A stretch of 64,000 nucleotides of DNA, taken from contig NZ_QETA01000002.1 in the NCBI RefSeq assembly GCF_003123725.1, positions 434,001-498,000 of the forward strand. Reading direction: 5' to 3'. Under the pieces are notes generated by a model. That model was not told the origin of the DNA, searched no databases, and was given only the letters and a program-made list of their open reading frames with translations. This DNA comes from Corticimicrobacter populi. Its GTDB lineage: Bacteria > Pseudomonadota > Gammaproteobacteria > Burkholderiales > Burkholderiaceae_B. The translations under genes were made by a program, and so were the position numbers. Below, piece after piece: positions 1-12,083 of this stretch (within the stretch, counting starts at the first letter, position 1; each line of letters starts with the position of its first letter).

Positions 1-180
1 CCTCAAGAGTATAAAAACATTGCCGTTGCAGGAGTGTCGTTTTTGTTGTTGTGAGAAACTGCACAATTGGTTGTACAAACTGGCATATTTACCGTTCTGA
101 ATGCGCAAATTGCCCATAAATGGCAGCAGATAGGTAGGTTATAATAGGAAGGTTTAACGTCCAGTTTGCTCGTCCTGTCC

Positions 181-1344
181 ATGAATTCCCCGGAGACTTC
201 CTTGTCGTCCCCCCTGTTCCCTGCCTCTCATCCCGCGATCCTGGCCCTGGCCGATGGCACCGTCTTTCATGGCGTGTCAATCGGTGCCGAAGGCCATTCG
301 GTTGCCGAACTCGTCTTCAATACGTCCCTGACCGGTTATCAGGAGATCCTCACCGATCCCAGCTACAACGGCCAGATCGTGACCCTGACCTACCCGCATA
401 TCGGTAATACTGGCGTCAATGAAGAGGATGTAGAAGGCCGACGCGTGTTCGCGGCAGGGCTGGTGGTGCGGGACTGTCCGGCGCTGCTGTCCAATTTTCG
501 CGCCACCTCCTCGCTGCCCGACTATCTCAAGAAGGAAGGCATTGTTGCCATTTCCGGCGTCGATACCCGCAAGCTGACTCGCATCCTGCGTGACGGTGGT
601 GCCCAGGGCGCCTGCATCATGACCGGCACGGATGCCGGGGCCGCGTTGGCGCTGGCCCGCAGCTTCCCGGGCATGGCGGGTCAGGATCTGGCTCGCGTGG
701 TGTCTACCGACCAGGTGCAGCCCTGGACCCAGGGTTCCTGGCAACTTGGCAGCGGCTATACCCAGCCGCAAGGCGATGGCCCGCACGTCGTGGCCTATGA
801 TTTCGGCGTCAAGTTCAACATCCTGCGCCTGCTGGCCGATCGCGGCTGCCGCCTGACGGTGGTGCCGGCGCAGACGCCTGTCGAAGAGGTCCTCAAGCTC
901 AATCCTGACGGCATTTTCCTGTCCAACGGTCCTGGGGACCCAGAGCCTTGCGACTATGCCATCGCCGCGACCCGTACTTTCCTGGACAAAAAACTGCCTG
1001 TGTTCGGTATTTGCCTGGGGCACCAGATTCTCGGCCTGGCGATCGGAGCCAAGACGGTCAAGATGAAAACCGGCCACCATGGTGCCAACCATCCGGTACG
1101 CGACATCGACACGGGGCGTGTTTTCATCACCAGCCAGAACCACGGCTTTGCCGTGGATGCGGCCACGTTGCCGGCGCATGCCCGGGTGACTCATGTGTCG
1201 CTGTTCGATGGCACGTTGCAGGGGTTGGAATTGACCGACCGGCCTGCCTTCGGCTTCCAGGGGCACCCCGAGGCCAGCCCCGGCCCGCACGATATCGGCG
1301 TGTTGTTCGACAAATTCATGAGCCTGCTGGCCGACCAGAAATAA
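181..1344 (+). CDS. carA: Carbamoyl-phosphate synthase small (glutaminase) subunit
   Basis: This subunit hydrolyses glutamine and passes ammonia to CarB to make carbamoyl phosphate for arginine and pyrimidines. The N-terminal CPSase domain carries the [11 protein letters not shown] signature. The C-terminal class I glutamine amidotransferase domain shows the nucleophile cysteine in FGICLGHQ and the His/Glu pair in GHPEASPG. About 387 residues is normal for the family. The ATG at 181 lacks a close Shine-Dalgarno. A TTG at 166 in the same frame lies 13 bases after AGGAAGG (146-152) and is a real alternative. carB follows after 16 bases, so the two are one operon. Promoter elements upstream could not be fixed with confidence. 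Confidence 0.97.
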   Translation: MNSPETSLSSPLFPASHPAILALADGTVFHGVSIGAEGHSVAELVFNTSLTGYQEILTDPSYNGQIVTLTYPHIGNTGVNEEDVEGRRVFAAGLVVRDCPALLSNFRATSSLPDYLKKEGIVAISGVDTRKLTRILRDGGAQGACIMTGTDAGAALALARSFPGMAGQDLARVVSTDQVQPWTQGSWQLGSGYTQPQGDGPHVVAYDFGVKFNILRLLADRGCRLTVVPAQTPVEEVLKLNPDGIFLSNGPGDPEPCDYAIAATRTFLDKKLPVFGICLGHQILGLAIGAKTVKMKTGHHGANHPVRDIDTGRVFITSQNHGFAVDAATLPAHARVTHVSLFDGTLQGLELTDRPAFGFQGHPEASPGPHDIGVLFDKFMSLLADQK

Positions 1345-1360
1345 TTAGCCGGAAATTTCC

Positions 1361-4606
<3,246 letters not shown>

Positions 4607-4755
4607 TCGCCTGACGTGGAGACCATCCATGCCCGATGTGGCAAGAGTGGTTTCCATCCGCGCCTGTCTGGGGGGTAACCCGCTGGCAGGTGCAAGGCTT
4701 GATGGCGGGGCTTGCTTTATGCCCCGATTTTGACCACAATACACCCAACGTCTTG

Positions 4756-4787
4756 CCCTGGCTCTTGCCGAGCCGGGGTTTTCTTTT
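4756..4787 (+). terminator. Rho-independent terminator of carAB
   Basis: CCCTGGCTC pairs with GAGCCGGGG (one T-G wobble) around a five-base loop, followed by TTTTCTTTT. It lies 150 bases after carB and separates carAB from the short transcription unit ahead of greA. Confidence 0.75.
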
Positions 4788-4805
4788 GACTGGAGCTGTC
4801 CGTAC

Positions 4806-4889
4806 ATGAACGTGTCTTTGTCTTTGTTGCCGCAGCGCAGGCTCATGGCCTTCGCTGCCAGCTGGCACATGTGCGTTCTGGGTGAATGA
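4806..4889 (+). CDS. Possible 27-codon leader ORF ahead of greA
   Basis: An ATG at 4806 opens a 27-codon frame ending in TGA at 4887-4889, about 30 bases before a strong intrinsic terminator that itself sits just upstream of greA. The layout resembles an attenuator leader, but there is no clear Shine-Dalgarno and no run of regulatory codons. The frame may be chance. The rest of the 357-base interval between carB and greA holds only the two terminators. Confidence 0.2.
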   Translation: MNVSLSLLPQRRLMAFAASWHMCVLGE

Positions 4890-4918
4890 TCCGTAGACGG
4901 ATCCTGCACATCGGACAG

Positions 4919-4948
4919 AACGCTCCCCAGGGAGCGTTTTTTATTTTT
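4919..4948 (+). terminator. Intrinsic terminator inside the greA leader
   Basis: AACGCTCCC pairs perfectly with GGGAGCGTT around a CA loop, then TTTTATTTTT follows. It ends 16 bases before the greA start codon. It can stop transcripts that begin between the carAB terminator and greA, or limit read-through into greA. Confidence 0.85.
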
Positions 4949-4963
4949 CAGGAAGTGTGAAAC

Positions 4964-5443
4964 ATGTCTTCTGCTATTCCTCTGACTGCCCGTGGGGCCG
5001 AACGCCTGCGCGAAGAGCTGGCGCGTCTGAAATCCAAGGAGCGTCCTGCGGTGATCGAGGCGATCGCCGAGGCGCGTGCACAGGGTGACCTGTCCGAAAA
5101 TGCCGAGTACGAGGCTGCCCGCGAAAAGCAGGCCTTCATCGAAGGCCGCATCAACGAACTGGAAGGGCTGCTCTCCAACGCCCACATTATCGAGCCGGCC
5201 GAACTCGACGCCGATGGCCGCATCGTGTTCGGTGCCACCGTGGACCTCGAAGATCTCGAGTCGGGTGACAAGGTCTGCTACCAGATCGTCGGCAATGCCG
5301 AGGCCGATGTACGAGCCAATCTGCTGTCGATTGCCAGTCCCGTGGCACGTGCGCTGATCGGCAAGAGTGCCGGTGATGTGGCTGAAGTGCAGGCACCGTC
5401 GGGACTGCGCGAATACGAAGTACTCGAAGTCCGTTACGTCTGA
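4964..5443 (+). CDS. greA: Transcript cleavage factor GreA
   Basis: GreA enters the secondary channel of RNA polymerase and stimulates cleavage of backtracked RNA. The 159 residues match the family length: an N-terminal antiparallel coiled coil (residues 1-75, with the acidic tip [15 protein letters not shown]) and a C-terminal FKBP-like domain from about 80. AGGAAG lies eight bases before the ATG. A terminator immediately precedes the gene's ribosome site and another follows the stop, so it is a single-gene unit with a terminator in its own leader. Confidence 0.97.
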   Translation: MSSAIPLTARGAERLREELARLKSKERPAVIEAIAEARAQGDLSENAEYEAAREKQAFIEGRINELEGLLSNAHIIEPAELDADGRIVFGATVDLEDLESGDKVCYQIVGNAEADVRANLLSIASPVARALIGKSAGDVAEVQAPSGLREYEVLEVRYV

Positions 5444-5482
5444 GCCTGACCGGCGACCGTCAAGGTCGAGTCAGCATGAAAA

Positions 5483-5512
5483 AGGCCGATCATTTGATCG
5501 GCCTGTGTTTTT
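5483..5512. terminator. Bidirectional terminator between greA and yhbY
   Basis: AGGCCGATCA pairs perfectly with TGATCGGCCT around a two-base centre. T-rich sequence follows on the plus strand and an A run precedes it, so it can serve both convergent genes. Confidence 0.8.
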
Positions 5513-5567
5513 CAGGGGAAGGCCGAAACCACTCCCCTGATCGGGGCAGTCAGCCCCGGAGTGCTGT

Positions 5568-6203
5568 TCAGCCTTTCTTGCCGCTGCGTGCCAGGGTGGT
5601 GCGGCGGATGCCGCCGCTGCTGCGGGCTCCTGCCTTGAGCGACAGGGCGCTGCGCGCCGGGCGGGCTGCTCCACGGGGGCTGTTGGTTGTGCTGCCTGCC
5701 TTGGCCGGCTTTGCAAAACCGGTGCCAGCCTTGGTGGGGCGGCTGGTGCTCTTGGTGGCGGGCAGGCCGGCTGCGGTACGTGCCGATGTAAAGCTGACGG
5801 TGCGCTTGATCGGCTTGGCGCGCTTGGGGGCCACGCTTTTGCCCGCAGCGGCCTGGCGCTTGGGGACATAGGCTTCGTTGTGCTGACGGGGCTGCACGCC
5901 GAGGTCGGCGACACTCTCCGGCTGCGCGGCGGCACGACGGAATAAAATAAGCGTTTTACCCAGGTGATGCACCGGGGCGCAGGAAAGCGATTCGCAGATG
6001 GTCTGCAGCAGCACTTCGCGGTCGGCGCGGTCAGCACCGCTCACGCGGACCTTGATAAGACCGTGCGCGTTCAGGTTGCGATCGATTTCCTTCAGGACCG
6101 GATCTGACAGGCCCTTGTCACCGATCAGCACGACCGGACGCAGGGGGTGGGCTTCGGCGCGCAGCGCGCTGCGTTCCCGTGGGGTGATTTCTAATATCGA
6201 CAT
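5568..6203 (-). CDS. yhbY: YhbY-type CRM-domain RNA-binding protein with long basic tail
   Basis: Residues 1-95 form a CRM (CRS1/YhbY) domain, a small RNA-binding fold linked to 50S ribosome assembly in bacteria. It includes the GxxG-type loop in VVLIGDKGLSDPV. The Escherichia coli protein stops at about 97 residues. Here the frame continues to 211 with a low-complexity tail rich in Lys, Arg, Ala, Ser and Thr that contains several KP/AKP motifs and no apparent fold. The tail is probably disordered and nucleic-acid binding (inference). The gene is divergent from rlmE with only 17 bases between the start codons, so the promoters must overlap the opposing genes. Confidence 0.9.
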   Translation of the reverse strand: MSILEITPRERSALRAEAHPLRPVVLIGDKGLSDPVLKEIDRNLNAHGLIKVRVSGADRADREVLLQTICESLSCAPVHHLGKTLILFRRAAAQPESVADLGVQPRQHNEAYVPKRQAAAGKSVAPKRAKPIKRTVSFTSARTAAGLPATKSTSRPTKAGTGFAKPAKAGSTTNSPRGAARPARSALSLKAGARSSGGIRRTTLARSGKKG

Positions 6204-6220
6204 AAGCGGATTGTACGGGA

Positions 6221-6853
6221 ATGGCCAAGAAAAAATTTTCCAAAGACTGGATCCACCAGCATATTAATGACCCATATGTGAAACTGGCGCAACAAAAAGG
6301 CTATCGGGCGCGTGCCGCATTCAAGCTGACCGAGATCCTGGATGCCGAGAAACTGCTGCGTCCAGGTCAGGTCGTGGTCGATCTGGGGGCGACGCCCGGC
6401 AGTTGGTCACAGGTTGTGCGTGAGCGTCTCAAGGGCGCTGGTGGCGAAATCCATGGGCGGATTATCGCACTGGACATGCTGCCGATGGAGCCGATTGCAG
6501 GTGTGGAGTTCATTCAGGGGGACTTCCGTGAGGACAGTGTGCTTCGACAGCTCGAAGAAACACTGCAGGGGCAGTCGGTCGATCTTGTTATTTCGGATAT
6601 GGCCCCCAATCTCTCTGGTGTGGGGGTGGCCGATGCTGCCCGCATCCAGCATGTCTGTGATCTGGCGCTGGAGTTTTCGGCCAGTCATCTGCGCCCGGAG
6701 GGTGCTCTGATCGTCAAGGCATTCCATGGCAGCGGATTTTCCCAGATCGTCGATGCATTCAGGCAGCAGTTCCGGCGTGTGGTGGAGCGCAAGCCCCAGG
6801 CTTCACGGGACAAATCCTCCGAAACTTTCCTGGTGGGACGCGGTCTGAAATAA
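6221..6853 (+). CDS. rlmE: 23S rRNA 2'-O-ribose U2552 methyltransferase
   Basis: RlmE (RrmJ/FtsJ) methylates U2552 in the A loop of 23S rRNA using S-adenosylmethionine. The 210-residue protein has the FtsJ Rossmann fold with the SAM motif [11 protein letters not shown] near residue 52. The catalytic K-D-K-E set is represented by K36 in RAAFKLTE, D in VISDMAPN, and K in [10 protein letters not shown]. ftsH follows, the conserved pairing seen in Escherichia coli where both belong to the heat-shock regulon. No sigma-32 promoter was recognised here. Confidence 0.96.
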   Translation: MAKKKFSKDWIHQHINDPYVKLAQQKGYRARAAFKLTEILDAEKLLRPGQVVVDLGATPGSWSQVVRERLKGAGGEIHGRIIALDMLPMEPIAGVEFIQGDFREDSVLRQLEETLQGQSVDLVISDMAPNLSGVGVADAARIQHVCDLALEFSASHLRPEGALIVKAFHGSGFSQIVDAFRQQFRRVVERKPQASRDKSSETFLVGRGLK

Positions 6854-6947
6854 TCGGCGGATGAGGGTAGAATGGTGAAATTACCATGGGAACATTGTCA
6901 CTCGTGAGACTGGAGCGCACGTATATGTACCAAGCAGGAGAAACTCC

Positions 6948-8876
6948 TTGAACAATTCTTTTTCCAAAGTCGCCATCTGGATGGTGATCGCCCTGGTGCT
7001 GTTCACGGTCTTCAAGCAGTTTGACGGCCGCAGCCAGGTCAATTCCGGCGTCACCTACACCCAGTTCATGGAAGACGCACGCAACGGTCGCATCCATAGG
7101 GTGGATGTGCAGGGCGATGTCCTGCATGTCACGCCGGATACCGGACGGCCCTACACGATCACGTCTCCTGGCGATCTCTGGATGGTGTCCGACCTGATGA
7201 AGGCGGGTGTGCAGGTCACAGGCAAGGCACGCGAGGAGCCCTCGCTGCTGATGAGCATTTTCGTCTCCTGGTTCCCGATGCTGCTCCTGATCGGTGTATG
7301 GATCTTCTTCATGCGTCAGATGCAGGGTGGAGGCAAGGGCGGCGCGTTCAGCTTCGGCAAGTCGCGCGCCCGCATGCTGGATGAAAACACCAATCCCATC
7401 ACTTTCGCCGATGTCGCCGGTTGCGACGAGGCCAAGGAAGATGTCCAGGAACTGGTTGATTTCCTGCGTGATCCCAGCCGTTTCCAGAAACTGGGCGGGC
7501 GCATCCCGCGCGGTGTGCTGATGGTCGGTTCCCCGGGCACCGGCAAGACGCTGCTGGCCAAGGCCATCGCCGGTGAGGCCAAGGTGCCGTTCTTCAGCAT
7601 CTCCGGTTCCGATTTCGTCGAAATGTTCGTGGGTGTGGGTGCTGCCCGTGTCCGCGATATGTTCGAGAATGCCAAGAAGCAGGCTCCCTGCATCATCTTC
7701 ATCGATGAAATCGATGCAGTGGGCCGTCAGCGTGGTGCCGGCCTGGGTGGTGGCAACGATGAGCGCGAGCAGACCCTCAACCAGATGCTGGTCGAGATGG
7801 ATGGTTTCGAGGCTTCGCAAGGTGTGATCGTGATCGCCGCCACCAACCGTCCCGACGTGCTGGATCCCGCGCTGCTGCGTCCGGGCCGCTTCGACCGGCA
7901 GGTCGTGGTGCCGCTGCCGGATATCCGTGGTCGCGAGCAGATCCTCAAGGTTCACATGCGCAAGGTGCCGGCTGCACCCAACGTCGATGCTCATGTGCTG
8001 GCGCGTGGTACGCCGGGCTTCTCGGGGGCCGACCTGGCCAACTTGGTCAACGAGGCTGCGCTGTTCGCTGCCCGTCGCAATGGCCGCACGGTCGATATGA
8101 TCGACTTCGAGCAGGCCAAGGACAAGATCATCATGGGGGCCGAGCGTCGTTCCATCGTCATGCCCGAGGAAGAGCGCCGCAATACCGCCTATCACGAGTC
8201 CGGTCACGCGGTCGTGGCACGCATGCTGCCCAAGACCGATCCTGTGCACAAGGTCACCATCATCCCGCGCGGTCGTGCGCTGGGCGTGACCATGCAACTG
8301 CCCGAGGGCGACCGTTATAGCATGGACAAGACGCGTCTGCTGGATACCATTGCCGTGCTGTTCGGTGGCCGGATCGCCGAAGAACTCTTCATGGATCAGA
8401 TGACGACCGGAGCCTCCAACGACTTCGAGCGTGCTACTGCCATTGCCCGCGATATCGTGACCCGCTATGGTATGGACGAGGCGCTGGGTCCCATGGTCTA
8501 CGCCGAAAACGAAGGTGAGGTGTTCCTGGGCCGCAGCGTGACCAAGACCACGCACATGTCCGAGGCCACCATGCAGAAGGTCGATGCCGCGATTCGTCGC
8601 ATTATCGACGAGCAGTACAGCGTGGCACGCAAGATCCTCGAAGAACAGCGTGACAAGGTTGAAGTGATGACGGCTGCCCTGCTCGAGTGGGAAACCATCG
8701 ATGCCGAGCAGATCAACGACATCATGGAGGGCCGCAAGCCGCGTCCTCCTCACAAGCCCGACGATCCTTCGTCGAGCAGCAACCGTTCTGGCCCCTCGAC
8801 GCCTTCGGCTGGTGATGCTTCCGGCACCAAGGATGATGAAGGCAAGGAAGACGGCAAGGCAACTGCCGCTGTCTGA
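6948..8876 (+). CDS. ftsH: ATP-dependent zinc metalloprotease FtsH
   Basis: FtsH is a membrane-anchored hexameric AAA+ protease that degrades misfolded membrane proteins and regulators such as LpxC. Features in order are TM1 (residues 8-22), a periplasmic domain, TM2 (about 100-120), Walker A GSPGTGKT near 193, Walker B IIFIDEID, the second region of homology ending in RPGRFDR, the zinc motif HESGH near 418 and a Pro/Ser-rich acidic tail. The start is TTG at 6948, seven bases after AGGAG. No ATG fits before the first membrane segment. Confidence 0.97.
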   Translation: MNNSFSKVAIWMVIALVLFTVFKQFDGRSQVNSGVTYTQFMEDARNGRIHRVDVQGDVLHVTPDTGRPYTITSPGDLWMVSDLMKAGVQVTGKAREEPSLLMSIFVSWFPMLLLIGVWIFFMRQMQGGGKGGAFSFGKSRARMLDENTNPITFADVAGCDEAKEDVQELVDFLRDPSRFQKLGGRIPRGVLMVGSPGTGKTLLAKAIAGEAKVPFFSISGSDFVEMFVGVGAARVRDMFENAKKQAPCIIFIDEIDAVGRQRGAGLGGGNDEREQTLNQMLVEMDGFEASQGVIVIAATNRPDVLDPALLRPGRFDRQVVVPLPDIRGREQILKVHMRKVPAAPNVDAHVLARGTPGFSGADLANLVNEAALFAARRNGRTVDMIDFEQAKDKIIMGAERRSIVMPEEERRNTAYHESGHAVVARMLPKTDPVHKVTIIPRGRALGVTMQLPEGDRYSMDKTRLLDTIAVLFGGRIAEELFMDQMTTGASNDFERATAIARDIVTRYGMDEALGPMVYAENEGEVFLGRSVTKTTHMSEATMQKVDAAIRRIIDEQYSVARKILEEQRDKVEVMTAALLEWETIDAEQINDIMEGRKPRPPHKPDDPSSSSNRSGPSTPSAGDASGTKDDEGKEDGKATAAV

Positions 8877-8883
8877 TGTGCAC

Positions 8884-8908
8884 AGACCCGGCCAGGCCGG
8901 GTCTTTTT
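8884..8908 (+). terminator. Terminator after ftsH
   Basis: AGACCCGGCC faces GGCCGGGTCT, followed by TTTTT, only eight bases after the ftsH stop. It partly insulates folP, although read-through into folP-glmM is likely in this conserved cluster. Confidence 0.8.
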
Positions 8909-8922
8909 GATCCTGTCTTCGG

Positions 8923-9762
8923 ATGACCATGAACCACGATTTTCAGTGTGGCCGTTTCCAGCTTGCGCTGGCGCGTCCGCATGTCATGGGTATTGTCAAC
9001 GTGACGCCCGACTCGTTCTCGGATGGCGGCTGCCATGACCGAGCCGATCAGGCCATCGCCCATGCCCGTCAATTGCTGAACGACGGCGTTGATATCCTCG
9101 ATCTGGGGGGCGAGTCCACCCGGCCGGGGGCCGATCCGGTATCTGCTGCCGATGAGCTGGCCCGCCTGCTGCCGGTGATCGAAGGTGTTCGCGAGCTGGG
9201 CGTGCCGATATCCGTCGATACCTGCAAGCCTGAGGTCATGCGTGCTGTGCTGGATGCCGGGGCGGACATGATCAACGATATCTATGGTTTCAGGTTGCCG
9301 GGTGCCATCGAGGCGGTCGCTGCATCCGATTGCGGCCTGTGCGTGATGCACATGCAGGGTGAGCCGCGTACCATGCAGCAGGCCCCTGTTTATGGCGATC
9401 TGCTGGAAGATGTATCCGATTTTCTGCGCAAGCAGGTGGAACAACTGCGTGTTGCCGGCATAGGGATGCAACGACTGACACTTGATCCCGGCTTTGGTTT
9501 TGGCAAAACGGTGGAACAGAATTATCTGTTGTTGCGACGACTCGACCTGTTACAAGAATTGGGTTTGCCACTCTTGATCGGGCTGTCGCGCAAGTCCATG
9601 ATTGGCCACGTGGTGGATCGACCGCCCCAGGCGCGGATCGCTGGTAGTGTGGCTGGCGCGCTGGCTGCCGTCGCTCGTGGTGCCGCTATTGTGCGTGTTC
9701 ATGATGTGGCTCAAACAGTAGATGCACTCAAGGTCTGGCAAGCAGTCGAAACTGCCGCATAA
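8923..9762 (+). CDS. folP: Dihydropteroate synthase
   Basis: FolP condenses para-aminobenzoate with the pterin diphosphate to give dihydropteroate in folate synthesis; sulfonamides target it. The 279-residue TIM-barrel protein shows both signatures: [15 protein letters not shown] near residue 22 and [12 protein letters not shown] near 60. It also has the phosphate-binding DPGFGFGKT near 187 and GLSRKSMIG near 222. An in-frame ATG two codons later is possible, and neither start has a good Shine-Dalgarno. glmM follows after 23 bases, the conserved folP-glmM pair. Confidence 0.97.
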   Translation: MTMNHDFQCGRFQLALARPHVMGIVNVTPDSFSDGGCHDRADQAIAHARQLLNDGVDILDLGGESTRPGADPVSAADELARLLPVIEGVRELGVPISVDTCKPEVMRAVLDAGADMINDIYGFRLPGAIEAVAASDCGLCVMHMQGEPRTMQQAPVYGDLLEDVSDFLRKQVEQLRVAGIGMQRLTLDPGFGFGKTVEQNYLLLRRLDLLQELGLPLLIGLSRKSMIGHVVDRPPQARIAGSVAGALAAVARGAAIVRVHDVAQTVDALKVWQAVETAA

Positions 9763-9785
9763 TCAACAAGAACAGGATAGGCAAA

Positions 9786-11135
9786 ATGACTCAACGTAAA
9801 TATTTCGGTACCGATGGTGTACGCGGCGAAGTGGGCGGGGCCACGATCAATCCGGCATTTGCCATGCGGCTGGGCTATGCCGCCGGCAAGGTGCTGGCGA
9901 AGGATTACCGGGGCCATGGCCGGCCAACCGTACTGATCGGCAAGGACACCCGCATTTCAGGCTACATGCTGGAGTCGGCGCTTGAGGCCGGTCTGTCGGC
10001 AGCAGGTGTCGACGTTTTGCTGGCGGGGCCTGTGCCGACGCCGGCTGTGGCCTACCTGACACGTACGCTGCGTCTGTCCGCAGGTGTCGTCATCAGTGCC
10101 TCTCACAATCCGTACCAGGACAATGGCATCAAGTTCTTTTCTGCTCAGGGCATGAAACTTCCCGATGCCGTGGAATCGGACATCGAGGCCGAGCTGGAGC
10201 AGCCGATGGGCTGCGCCTCTTCCGAGAACCTTGGCCGTGCGCGTCGCCTCAGTGATGCGGCGGGGCGTTATATCGAGTTCTGCAAGAGCAGCTTTCCCAA
10301 TGAATTGAGCCTCAATGGTTTGCGCATCGTCGTCGATGCCGCGCATGGTGCAGCCTACAACATTGCACCGCATGTGTTTCGCGAGCTGGGTGCGCAGGTG
10401 ATCGAAATGGGGTGTCACCCCGATGGTTTCAACATCAACGAAGGCGTGGGCGCGACCCATCCCGAGGCGATGGTGGCCGTCGTCAAGCAGCACCAGGCTG
10501 ACCTGGGCATTGCCCTTGATGGCGATGCTGACCGGGTGCAGATGGTCGATGGCAGCGGGCGTATCTTCAATGGCGATGAATTGCTTTATGCCGTGGTGCG
10601 TGAGCGTCTGCTGCATGGCAAGGTGCCGGGCGTGGCGGGTACGTTGATGACCAATTTCGGCCTTGAAAAGCGACTTGCTGAGCTTGACGTGCCGTTCGAA
10701 CGGGCTCAGGTCGGGGATCGCTATGTACTGGAGCTGTTGCTGCAGCATGGCTGGCAGTACGGTGGTGAAAGCTCAGGGCATTTGCTGTGCCTCGATCAGC
10801 ATACGACTGGTGATGGTATCATCGCTGCCCTGCAGGTTTTGACGGCCATCTGCCGTCAGCAGACGACGCTGGCAGACTGGATCGCAGACCTGCGCATGTA
10901 TCCGCAGAAAATGATCAACGTGCCGCTGGCGCGGGGTACGGATTGGAAAAACCATGCGCAGTTGCAGCAGTTGACCCGTGAGGTCGAGGCCGAACTGGCA
11001 GGGCGTGGGCGTGTGCTGATCCGCGCTTCCGGCACGGAACCGAAGCTGCGCCTGATGGTAGAAGCCGAAGATGAGGCACTGGCCCAGGCCGGCGTCGAAA
11101 AACTGGCTACCGTGAATTTCACGGTGGCGTCATAA
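9786..11135 (+). CDS. glmM: Phosphoglucosamine mutase
   Basis: GlmM converts glucosamine-6-phosphate to glucosamine-1-phosphate for UDP-GlcNAc, and so for peptidoglycan and lipopolysaccharide. The 449-residue alpha-D-phosphohexomutase has the active phosphoserine in [14 protein letters not shown] (about residue 105), the metal loop DGDADR near 245, the substrate motif GGESSGH near 328 and the phosphate-binding [10 protein letters not shown] near 417. It sits directly after folP. Confidence 0.97.
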   Translation: MTQRKYFGTDGVRGEVGGATINPAFAMRLGYAAGKVLAKDYRGHGRPTVLIGKDTRISGYMLESALEAGLSAAGVDVLLAGPVPTPAVAYLTRTLRLSAGVVISASHNPYQDNGIKFFSAQGMKLPDAVESDIEAELEQPMGCASSENLGRARRLSDAAGRYIEFCKSSFPNELSLNGLRIVVDAAHGAAYNIAPHVFRELGAQVIEMGCHPDGFNINEGVGATHPEAMVAVVKQHQADLGIALDGDADRVQMVDGSGRIFNGDELLYAVVRERLLHGKVPGVAGTLMTNFGLEKRLAELDVPFERAQVGDRYVLELLLQHGWQYGGESSGHLLCLDQHTTGDGIIAALQVLTAICRQQTTLADWIADLRMYPQKMINVPLARGTDWKNHAQLQQLTREVEAELAGRGRVLIRASGTEPKLRLMVEAEDEALAQAGVEKLATVNFTVAS

Positions 11136-11212
11136 TAGCGTCAAGAACCTGAAACATCCGGCGGCGACACTGTCGTCTCCAGCCGGACTTATCGTTTCAG
11201 GAGACTTGGGCA

Positions 11213-12001
11213 ATGCTTGAACTGGTGCATATGGATGCAGGAAAGCAGATGTCAACTCATTTGGCGGTCAGCCCGGCAGCGGGCCTGACCGTTGGACTGG
11301 CGCGTTCGCCGGGCGAAGTCGAACAGGCTCAGCGTCTGCGATTCAGGGTCTACAGCGAGGAACTGGGTGTCCGCTTCCCGGATGGGCATCGTGGTATCGA
11401 TGTGGATTACTTCGACCAATGGTGCGAGCACTTGCTGGTGCGTGAGGTCGATACGGGTCGCGTGGTAGGCACCTACCGTATTCTGACGCCCGAAAAGGCC
11501 CGTGAGGCAGGGCGTTACTATTCGGAATCCGAGTTCGATCTGGCAGGCCTGAGCAGCATTCGCCACGAATTGGTCGAGTTTGGCCGGTCATGCACGGATC
11601 CTGAATACCGCAACGGTGGCGTGATCATGCAACTCTGGTCGGGGTTGACCAAGTTCCTGTACCTGCGTGGCTATCGCTATGCTTTTGGCTGCGCCAGTGT
11701 CAGCCTGCGCGATGATGGCGTGACGGCCGCCGAGGTCTGGCGCACCGTCCAGCCACATGTGGATCGTTGCTTGCCACTGACGGTGCAGCCGTTGCATCGC
11801 TATCCCTTCGAAAAGCTCGACAGCAATCTGCCTGCGCGCATTCCTGCCCTGATCAAGGGATATCTGAAAGTGGGAGCCAAGGTGTGCGGCGAACCCGCCT
11901 GGGATCCTGATTTCAATGCAGCCGATTTTCCCGTGATGCTGTGTCTTGATGAGATGACGGCACGTTATCGGCGTCATTTTGGACTGCCTGATGTGAACTG
12001 A
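11213..12001 (+). CDS. olsB: L-ornithine N(alpha)-acyltransferase (OlsB-type)
   Basis: This is a GNAT-fold protein of the Acetyltransf_5 (hemolysin-like) family. OlsB makes lyso-ornithine lipid from ornithine and acyl-ACP, the first step to phosphate-free membrane lipids. Family features are RLRFRVYSEELG near residue 42, VVGTYRIL near 84, YYSESEFDL near 101, LVEFGRSC near 121 and FGCASVS near 155. AGGAG lies about 11 bases before the ATG. The gene lies tail-to-tail with ppx, next to the polyphosphate and Pst genes. No Pho box was found in front of it. The acyltransferase assignment rests on motifs; the partner OlsA is not in the window. Confidence 0.8.
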   Translation: MLELVHMDAGKQMSTHLAVSPAAGLTVGLARSPGEVEQAQRLRFRVYSEELGVRFPDGHRGIDVDYFDQWCEHLLVREVDTGRVVGTYRILTPEKAREAGRYYSESEFDLAGLSSIRHELVEFGRSCTDPEYRNGGVIMQLWSGLTKFLYLRGYRYAFGCASVSLRDDGVTAAEVWRTVQPHVDRCLPLTVQPLHRYPFEKLDSNLPARIPALIKGYLKVGAKVCGEPAWDPDFNAADFPVMLCLDEMTARYRRHFGLPDVN

Positions 12002-12040
12002 TCGCTGATCCTGGGCAGCGCAGTGAGTGCCGACATGACA

Positions 12041-12064
12041 AAGGCCCGCCATGATGCGGGCCTT
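12041..12064. terminator. Bidirectional terminator between olsB and ppx
   Basis: AAGGCCCGC pairs perfectly with GCGGGCCTT around a six-base loop, with A and T tracts on both sides. It suits the two convergent genes. Confidence 0.75.
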
Positions 12065-12083
12065 GTTGCGTCTTGACCTGAGG

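Noticed and set aside
140-145. TATAAT as the -10 of carA
   Set aside because: No -35 at a suitable distance, and the implied start would fall inside the only Shine-Dalgarno.
6759-8930. Long minus-strand frame opposite ftsH
   Set aside because: It is an antisense shadow of ftsH with His/Asp-rich composition and no family resemblance.
11136-11212. Pho box for olsB
   Set aside because: Only a single half-like CTGTCGT is present and no second repeat is at the right spacing.
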